Position numbers and translations under genes: made by a program. Positions 4,956 to 10,278 of a stretch of DNA of 10,278 bases are shown piece by piece (position 1 is the first letter of the stretch; the number at the start of each line of letters is the position of its first letter). The notes under the pieces are model-generated. The model saw nothing but the letters and a program-made list of their open reading frames with translations. It had not been told where the DNA came from and ran no database searches. The stretch comes from Kiritimatiellia bacterium (GTDB lineage Bacteria > Verrucomicrobiota > Kiritimatiellia > RFP12 > UBA1067): contig JAFPDR010000132.1 of NCBI GenBank assembly GCA_017389885.1, positions 1 through 10,278 of the forward strand, written 5' to 3'.

Positions 4956-7700
4956 ATGGGCAAGCTATTCATAATCGACATGATGCCCTTCCTCTACAAG
5001 GGGCATTTCGTTTTCCTCCGCAACCCGCGCATGACGTCGACGGGGATAAACACCTCCGCGCTTTTAGGGCTCGCGTCCGGGCTCCAGTCGATCCTGAAGC
5101 GCGAGAAGCCGACGCACGCCGTCCTCGCGATGGACCCCGGCGGCCCGACGTTCCGCCACCGCGCGTACGCGCCCTACAAGGCGCAGCGGCAGAAGATGCC
5201 CGAGGACCTCGCGGCGTCCATCCCGTACGCCTTCGAGCTCGCCGAGGCGCTGAGGATCCCCGTGGTGCGCGTTGACGACTTCGAGGCGGACGACGTGATG
5301 GGCACGCTCGCCGTGAAGGGCGCGGCAGCGGGCTTCGACGTCTACATGGCGACGCCCGACAAGGACGCCGCGCAGCTCGTCCGCCCCGGCGTGAAGCTCT
5401 ACCGCCCAGCGCACGCCGGCGACGCCGCGGAGATATACGACGAGGCGAAGGTGTGCGAGCACTGGCACCTGCGCGAGCCCCGCCAGATGATCGACTACCT
5501 CGCGCTCGCGGGCGACGCGTCCGACAACATCCCCGGAATCCGCGGCGTCGGGGAGAAGACCGCCGCGGACCTCCTCTCGCGCTTCGGCGACGTCGAGGGG
5601 ATCATCGCGAACGCGGCCTCCCTCAAGGGCAAGCTCGCGGAGAAGGTCGCGAACGGAAAGGACGACGCGACGATCTCGAAGTTCCTCACGACGATCCGCA
5701 CGGACGTCCCGATCGAACCCGACTGGGAGGCCTACCGCCTCGACGGAATCGACCGCGGCAAACTCGCCGCGGTGTGCGCGAAGTTCGAGCTCAACCGCCT
5801 CGCGAAGGAGCTGCTCGGCGATGACGCCGGCTCTGCGGCGAAGAGCGCGCAGGAAGGCGCCGCCGCGTCTCCCGTCTCGAGTCTCTCGTCCATAGCGGAC
5901 GTTCCCCACGAATACCGCCACGTCACGACCGAGGCGGAGGCGCAGGAGCTTTTCGCGGAGCTGATGAAGCGCGAGCGCATCGCGTTCGACACCGAGACCG
6001 CCGCGCGAGAGCCGGGGATGAGCGCGACGGACGCGAAGACGTGCCGCCTGCTCGGCTTCTCGCTCTGCGCCGAGCCCGGGAAGGCGTGGTACATCGACGC
6101 CGGACTCGTCGACATCTTCCGTCCGCTCTTCGCCGACCCTTCGAAGACGCTCGTCGGACACAACGTAAAGTTCGACCGCACCGTCCTGCACCGCTACGGA
6201 ATCGGCTTCGCGTCCGTCCCGCACGACACGATGCTCGCGCACTACTGCATGGACGCCGCTGCGCGGCACGGACTCAAGGAGCTCTCCGAGCAGATCCTCG
6301 GCTACAGGATGATCCGCTTCGAGGACGTCGCGGGCGGGCAGGAGCGCGGCAAGCCCGAGCCCACGCTCGAGGGGAAGGACGAGAAGCTCGTCACCGACTA
6401 CGCGGCGGAAGACGCCGACGTCACGCTGCGGCTGGAGGACGCGCTGCGTCCGAAGGTGCCCGTCGCCGCGCCGCCGCTTCCCAATGCGCTCGCGGACGTC
6501 GAGGAGCCGCTCGTGAAGATACTCATCGACATGGAGCGCGAGGGCGTGAGGATAGACGTCGAGGCGCTGAAGGCGTATGGACGCGAGCTCGACCGCGAGA
6601 TACTCGGCATCACGCAGCAGATACTTTCCCATTCCGGCCCCGACTTCAACCCCGACAGCCCGAAGCAGCTCGGCGAGCTCCTCTTCGGGAAGCTCGGCCT
6701 CGCGGGCGGGAAGAAGACGGCGAGCGGACAGTACTCGACGGACGAGAAGACGCTTTCGAAGCTCGCGGGGGAGCATCCGATAATACCGCTGATCCTCGAG
6801 TACCGCGCCTGCACGAAGCTGAAGTCCACGTACGTCGACAAGCTGCCGACGCTCATCGACGGGAACGGACGCGTCCACACGACCTACGCGCAGGCGTTCA
6901 CCGAGACGGGGCGCCTGAGCTCGTCCGACCCGAACCTGCAGAACATCCCGATCCGCACCGAGCGCGGCAAGCTCATCCGCAAGGCGTTCGTGGCGCGCGA
7001 CGCGAAGCACGTCCTCATCTCCGCCGACTACTCGCAGATCGAGCTGAGGCTCATGGCGGCGATGTCCGGCGACGCGGCGATGCTCGAGGCGTTCCGCCGC
7101 GGGGAGGACATCCATCGCGACACGGCGAGCCGCGTCTACGACGTGATGCCCGCGTTCGTGACGCCCGAGCAGCGCGCGAAGTGCAAGATGGTCAACTTCG
7201 GCATCATCTACGGAATCTCCGCGTTCGGGCTCTCCCAGCGGCTGAAGGTTCCGCGCAAGGAGGCGGCGGACCTCATCGAGGCGTACTTCAAGCTGTATCC
7301 GAAGGTGCGGGACTACATGGAGTCGTCCGTCGCGAAGGCGCGCGAGAAGGGCTATGCGGAGACTGTGCTCGGCAGGCGGCGCACGCTCAGGGACATCAAC
7401 TCCCGCAACGCGACCGCCCGCCAGGCGGCGGAGCGCGACGCGATGAACACGCCGATACAGGGCTCCGCCGCGGACCTCATCAAGGTCGCGATGGTCCGAG
7501 TCGACCGCGCGCTCAAGAAGGAGAACCTGCGCACGAAGATGGTCCTCCAGATACACGACGAACTCGTCTTCGACGTGCCGCGCGAGGAGGTGGAGAGGGT
7601 GAAGGAGATCGTGACGCGCGAGATGACGACGGCCCTCGACTTCGGCGTTCCGCTCGAAGTCGGCATAGGCGTTGGCGACAACTGGCTCGAAGCGCACTGA
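4956..7700 (+). CDS. polA: DNA polymerase I
   Basis: 914 residues, full length for the family. Pol I fills gaps and removes RNA primers during replication and repair. The 5'-nuclease domain (about 1-290) has D60, FEADDVMGTLA (109-119), TPDKDAAQLV (133-142) and GDASDNIPGIRGVGEKTA (186-203). A low-complexity linker (about 290-318) follows. The 3'-5' exonuclease domain keeps its metal residues: FDTET (D345, E347), NVKFD (D407) and YAAED (Y482, D486), so proofreading should be active. The polymerase domain has SADYSQIELR (689-698, D691), RAKCKMVNFGIIYGIS (740-754; R740, K744, F748, Y752) and QIHDELVF (865-872, D868). The phenylalanine at 748 is the usual residue that excludes dideoxynucleotides. 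GAGG at 4947-4950 serves the ATG. It lies 7 bp after gtrA and seems to share its transcript. No clear promoter of its own was seen. Confidence 0.97.
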   Translation: MGKLFIIDMMPFLYKGHFVFLRNPRMTSTGINTSALLGLASGLQSILKREKPTHAVLAMDPGGPTFRHRAYAPYKAQRQKMPEDLAASIPYAFELAEALRIPVVRVDDFEADDVMGTLAVKGAAAGFDVYMATPDKDAAQLVRPGVKLYRPAHAGDAAEIYDEAKVCEHWHLREPRQMIDYLALAGDASDNIPGIRGVGEKTAADLLSRFGDVEGIIANAASLKGKLAEKVANGKDDATISKFLTTIRTDVPIEPDWEAYRLDGIDRGKLAAVCAKFELNRLAKELLGDDAGSAAKSAQEGAAASPVSSLSSIADVPHEYRHVTTEAEAQELFAELMKRERIAFDTETAAREPGMSATDAKTCRLLGFSLCAEPGKAWYIDAGLVDIFRPLFADPSKTLVGHNVKFDRTVLHRYGIGFASVPHDTMLAHYCMDAAARHGLKELSEQILGYRMIRFEDVAGGQERGKPEPTLEGKDEKLVTDYAAEDADVTLRLEDALRPKVPVAAPPLPNALADVEEPLVKILIDMEREGVRIDVEALKAYGRELDREILGITQQILSHSGPDFNPDSPKQLGELLFGKLGLAGGKKTASGQYSTDEKTLSKLAGEHPIIPLILEYRACTKLKSTYVDKLPTLIDGNGRVHTTYAQAFTETGRLSSSDPNLQNIPIRTERGKLIRKAFVARDAKHVLISADYSQIELRLMAAMSGDAAMLEAFRRGEDIHRDTASRVYDVMPAFVTPEQRAKCKMVNFGIIYGISAFGLSQRLKVPRKEAADLIEAYFKLYPKVRDYMESSVAKAREKGYAETVLGRRRTLRDINSRNATARQAAERDAMNTPIQGSAADLIKVAMVRVDRALKKENLRTKMVLQIHDELVFDVPREEVERVKEIVTREMTTALDFGVPLEVGIGVGDNWLEAH

Positions 7701-7933
7701 CGGCGGACCGTTCCCCTGGAAATGAAGCGCGTTTGTCTATTCATGGAAAGCTGGCATCACGCCAGGGGCAATGAATTTGTCAGGGACTGGTTCTTTGACA
7801 GGATGCATAAAAACGAAAGCCCGTAAACAGGCAGCGGACGGCGAGGATGTTCCCGAGCGGTTTTTCGGACGTGTTCTGAAAGAGGAACGGCGTCGCGGCA
7901 AATCCGCAGAAAAAATATGGTATAATGTGCCGT
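7701..7933 (+). other. Intergenic region between polA and the AAA gene
   Basis: These 233 bases hold no recognised gene. A 34-codon open frame (7722-7826) begins MKRVCLFMESWHHARG but has no good ribosome site and no family I know; it could be a remnant or chance. CCCCTGG (7713-7719) can pair with CCAGGGG (7762-7768), and CTGGC (7751-7755) with GCCAG (7761-7765); the two pairings exclude each other. Neither is followed by a T run, so no clear terminator for polA is present. The last part holds the promoter of the next gene. Base composition is more A/T-rich than in the flanking genes. Confidence 0.4.
7914..7926 (+). promoter_or_regulatory. Extended -10 promoter for the AAA-nuclease gene, possibly leaderless
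   Basis: TATAAT (7921-7926) is preceded by ATATGG, as upstream of the GH109-like gene. No fitting -35 is seen (7898-7903 reads GCAAAT). With the usual spacing, transcription would start near 7933, at or just before the ATG at 7934, leaving no room for a Shine-Dalgarno site. An in-frame ATG at 7925 overlaps the -10 box itself and would normally not be transcribed. Confidence 0.6.
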
Positions 7934-9493
7934 ATGGAAAAGTACTTCAACACAGCGGGGCCGTGCTTTCCAGCAAAGCACTACATGCTGCCGGCGCTTG
8001 ACCGACTGCCCGAGATTCGCCGCCTGGTCAGCATGGAGCGGTATTTCGTCATCCACGCGCCGCGCCAGACGGGCAAGACGACGGCGCTCAAGGCGCTGGC
8101 GCGCGAAATCAACGCGAAGGGCGATATGGTCGCGTTGTACTGCACGCTGGAGACCCTTCAGAAGTTCATGGAAAGACCAGACGTTGCGATAAGGGAAATT
8201 CGTCATCTTATCCTGCGAAGTGCACGTGTGGTCGGCGATTTGGCCTCGATTGCAGACGGAATCGGTGAGATGAAGTCCAACGACGGCATTTCGATGGCGG
8301 TAGGCGACGTGCTTCAGGAACTGTGCAGAAAGTCGCAAAGGCCGGTTGTCGTGTTCTTCGACGAAGCCGACTGTCTCACAGGCGATGTGCTGATATCCTT
8401 TCTTCGCCAGCTGCGCGACGGCTATGTGAACCGCGACGATATTCCATTCCCCGCGTCCATCGCGCTTGTCGGGATGCTTGACGTCCGCGACTACAAGGCG
8501 CAGATACGTCCCGACGGCGAGTCGCTCGGGCAGATCAGCCCGTTCAACATCATCTCCAAGGACATGCTGCTGCGGAACTTTACAGCCGATGAAGTCGCTG
8601 CGCTCTATTCGCAGCACACCGAGGCGACTGGGCAGAAGTTCGAGCCTGGAGTCCTCGAAAAGGTGATGGAGTTCAGCGGCGGACAGCCCTGGCTCGTCAA
8701 CGCGCTCGCCCGCGAGTGCGTCGAGGAGATTCACGGCTTCCGCTGCGGCGAGACGGTGACGGTCGACGACATCGAGACCGCGAAGGAGACGATCATACGC
8801 CGCCGCGACACGCACGTCGACTCGCTCATGGAGCGTCTTCGCGAACCGAGGGTGAGGCGCGTCGTCGAGCCTGTCATCTTCGGCGGAGAGCGAACCGTGT
8901 CCAGCAACAGCGAGGACTGGCGCTTTGTGGTTGACCTCGGGCTGCTGCGCGAGGAGAACGGGACGCTGGTCCCGGCCAACAAGATGTACGCGGAGATCAT
9001 CGGGCGGTATCTCTCCCGCGACGAGCAGGAGCGCATGGTGCAGTCCGTTCCCCAGGTGCCGTGGGCCACTCCGGACGGACTCGACATGCCCGGTCTCATG
9101 GCGGCGTTCCAGAAGTTCTGGCGCGAGAACAGCGGTGCGGACCGCCGTGCGTACGAATACGGCGAGGCGACGCCGCACCTCGTCTTGATGGCGTTCCTCC
9201 AGCGCGTGACGAACGGCAAGGGGCACATCATGCGCGAGATGGCCCTTGGATCGAAGCGCCTCGACCTCTGCGTGGAGTACCGCGACAAGCGCTATGCCGT
9301 GGAGGTGAAGACGTCCAGAAACTTCGCCGGCGAGGATTCCTACAGGCAGCTTGCAGGATATCTCGGTACGCTCGGGCTCCCCGAGGGCTGGATGGCGATA
9401 TTCGACGAGGACAAGTCGAAGCCCTGGGACGAGAAGCTTTACCGCCGCGACGTGGAGTTCGACGGCAAGACGCTCCACATCGTCGGTCTGTAG
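7934..9493 (+). CDS. AAA-type ATPase with C-terminal PD-(D/E)XK nuclease-like domain
   Basis: 519 residues from ATG 7934. This start is preferred to ATG 7925, which lies inside the -10 box. The N-terminus reads MEKYFNTAGPC. The ATPase domain (about 30-260) has a Walker A motif APRQTGKTT (42-50), Walker B VVVFFDEAD (138-146; D143, E144) and a sensor-like strand SIALVGMLDVRDY (175-187). A winged-helix-like part follows (about 295-360: RVRRVVEPVIFGGE, LGLLREENGTLVPANKMYAEII). The C-terminal domain has GSKRLDLCVEY (439-449, D443), YAVEVKTS (454-461, E457 and K459) and QLAGYL (472-477), the layout of a PD-(D/E)XK nuclease core with its trailing Q. Such two-domain proteins occur as scattered, often multi-copy genes in PVC bacteria and other groups, with unknown function; defence or mobile-element roles are guesses. 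No partner gene is adjacent. The first half uses more A/T-ending codons than neighbouring genes, which suggests acquisition. Confidence 0.75.
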   Translation: MEKYFNTAGPCFPAKHYMLPALDRLPEIRRLVSMERYFVIHAPRQTGKTTALKALAREINAKGDMVALYCTLETLQKFMERPDVAIREIRHLILRSARVVGDLASIADGIGEMKSNDGISMAVGDVLQELCRKSQRPVVVFFDEADCLTGDVLISFLRQLRDGYVNRDDIPFPASIALVGMLDVRDYKAQIRPDGESLGQISPFNIISKDMLLRNFTADEVAALYSQHTEATGQKFEPGVLEKVMEFSGGQPWLVNALARECVEEIHGFRCGETVTVDDIETAKETIIRRRDTHVDSLMERLREPRVRRVVEPVIFGGERTVSSNSEDWRFVVDLGLLREENGTLVPANKMYAEIIGRYLSRDEQERMVQSVPQVPWATPDGLDMPGLMAAFQKFWRENSGADRRAYEYGEATPHLVLMAFLQRVTNGKGHIMREMALGSKRLDLCVEYRDKRYAVEVKTSRNFAGEDSYRQLAGYLGTLGLPEGWMAIFDEDKSKPWDEKLYRRDVEFDGKTLHIVGL

Positions 9494-9529
9494 GCTAAGG
9501 CCGGGGGTCTTGGGATTTTGGATGAGAGC

Positions 9530-9546
9530 CGCTATGTATAATAGCG
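9530..9546 (+). promoter_or_regulatory. Promoter -10 inside a small palindrome, upstream of the GH127-like gene
   Basis: TATAAT (9537-9542) is preceded directly by TATG, a variant of the other promoters because the TG lacks the single-base spacer. It lies within an inverted repeat CGCTAT (9530-9535), GTATA, ATAGCG (9541-9546), so a dimeric regulator could cover the -10. TTGGGA (9510-9515) lies 21 bp upstream, too far for a good -35. Transcription would start near 9549 and give a leader of about 37 nt with AGGAG at 9572-9576. Confidence 0.45.
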
Positions 9547-9585
9547 AAAACCGCTTTTGCCAAAGTTTTAAAGGAGATGCTGATT

Positions 9586-10278
9586 ATGATGAGAACCGTA
9601 TCCGCCGCGGCGTTCTGCGCCGCATTCGCTTTCGCAGCATCCGGCGATTCGCTCGACAACATCGGACAGGTGCGCCTGAAGGGTCCGCTCGGCGAGCGCC
9701 TCGACAGGATGGTTCGCGCGCACGTCGCGGGGACGGACCCCGACTACATCACTGCGCCGTTCATGGAGAAGACCGAGACTAAGGGATGGTGGCAGACCGA
9801 GTTCTGGGGCAAGTGGATGCATTCCGCTGCGCCCTACGCCTGGTACGCGGCGGATGGCAAGTGCAAAGTCGGTGACGAGCTTTCCGGAAAAATCGAGCGC
9901 GGAATCGTCCGCATGCTCGCCTCGCAGGAGGAGAACGGCTACATCGGCAACTATCCCGACGCGCTCAGGTGCGGAGAGGGATGGGACGTGTGGGGGATGA
10001 AGTACACGATGATGGGGCTCCTCCACTACTACGACTGGAAGCTTAAAGCCGGAAGCGAAAAGGGCAAAGTCGAGGCGGGTGCGGCGCTGAATGCCGCGAA
10101 GAGGCTCTGCGACTACGTCATCGCCGAGATCGGCCCGGGCGGAAGGCGCGGACGCGAGCTGTGGCAGACCGGCAACTGGTCCGGCTACGCGAGCTCGTCC
10201 ATCCTCGAGCCCGTGGTGTGGCTCTACAGCCGCACGAAGGAGAAGAAGTACCTCGACTTCGCGACGTACATCGTCGAC
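9586..10278 (+). CDS. GH127-like (DUF1680) glycoside hydrolase, secreted, N-terminal part
   Basis: 231 residues are visible; the frame is open at the right edge. GH127 enzymes are mainly beta-L-arabinofuranosidases acting on plant arabinan or hydroxyproline-linked sugars. The N-terminus is a short Sec signal peptide (MMRTVSAAAFCAAFAFAASG), probably cut near residues 17-20. The mature part fits the start of the (alpha/alpha)6 barrel: TEFWGKWMHSAAPYAW (71-86), ASQEENGYIGNYP (112-124), WDVWGMKYTMMGLLHYYD (133-150) and SSSILEPVVWLYSRTKEKKYLDFA (203-226). The catalytic glutamate and zinc cysteines of the family lie further on and cannot be checked. AGGAG at 9572-9576 is 9 bp from ATG 9586, against 12 bp from the next ATG (9589). 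The substrate is inferred from family; related GH families with the same fold (such as GH146) remain possible. Confidence 0.78.
   Translation, partial: MMRTVSAAAFCAAFAFAASGDSLDNIGQVRLKGPLGERLDRMVRAHVAGTDPDYITAPFMEKTETKGWWQTEFWGKWMHSAAPYAWYAADGKCKVGDELSGKIERGIVRMLASQEENGYIGNYPDALRCGEGWDVWGMKYTMMGLLHYYDWKLKAGSEKGKVEAGAALNAAKRLCDYVIAEIGPGGRRGRELWQTGNWSGYASSSILEPVVWLYSRTKEKKYLDFATYIVD

Noticed and set aside
5064..7697. An 877-codon open frame on the - strand across polA
   Set aside because: It is antisense to an intact polA. Its product is dominated by Arg, Leu, Val, Asp and Glu repeats, typical of a shadow frame in high-GC DNA with strong third-position bias. It has no recognisable domain.
7925..7933. 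ATG at 7925 as the start of the AAA-nuclease gene
   Set aside because: It overlaps the -10 hexamer, so it would not be in a transcript from that promoter. The ATG at 7934 gives the natural MEKYFNTAGPC start.
7757..9478. A 573-codon - strand frame opposite the AAA-nuclease gene
   Set aside because: The + strand frame has Walker and nuclease motifs and a promoter; the - strand product has no motif I recognise and no start context.

Overview
The window is a gene-dense, high-GC stretch with every recognisable gene on the + strand and a strong G/C preference at third codon positions. It mixes housekeeping genes (leuS end, rpoZ, smpB, secY, polA) with carbohydrate-active genes (a GH109-type Tat-exported oxidoreductase-fold glycosidase and a GH127/DUF1680-type secreted protein) and one AAA-ATPase/nuclease. 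The short omega subunit, the mix of core genes and CAZymes, and the style of the AAA gene suggest an uncultured gut or anaerobic member of the Verrucomicrobiota side of the PVC group (Kiritimatiellae/Lentisphaeria-like). That placement is an inference from gene style, not from a marker alignment.

Layout: 1-166 is the 3' end of leuS, followed after 5 bp by a divergent ThyX-fold protein (172-729). A promoter-like TATAAT then precedes rpoZ (769-1047) and smpB (1052-1504, GTG start), which are nearly contiguous and probably translationally coupled. A TTGAAA-18 bp-TATAAT promoter overlaps the smpB stop and drives a stand-alone secY (1556-2953). A compact region at 2971-3011 combines a promoter, a terminator-like hairpin and a Shine-Dalgarno site ahead of a GH109-like gene (3012-4442). 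That gene overlaps a GtrA-family membrane protein gene (4439-4948), followed by full-length DNA polymerase I (4956-7700). After a 233-bp gap comes an AAA-type ATPase with a C-terminal PD-(D/E)XK nuclease domain (7934-9493). Last is a signal-peptide-bearing GH127-like gene that runs off the right edge (9586-10278).

Regulation: five TATAAT boxes occur on the + strand, and all five lie just upstream of a gene start. Four have the extended -10 form TGnTATAAT, most with a short A/T-rich run beside them. They divide the window into probable transcription units: (leuS-thyX), rpoZ-smpB, secY, GH109-gtrA-polA, the AAA gene and the GH127 gene. The AAA gene's box sits so close to its start that its mRNA may be leaderless. 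The terminator-like hairpin after secY spans the start point of the next promoter, so it could stop secY read-through without blocking GH109 transcripts.

The most interesting items are the divergent ThyX-like protein with a shifted active-site arginine and a cysteine-rich tail, the overlapping terminator/promoter/RBS, the possibly leaderless AAA-nuclease with distinct codon usage, and the placement of polA downstream of an exported glycosidase gene. No RNA gene, CRISPR array, insertion sequence or attachment site was recognised.
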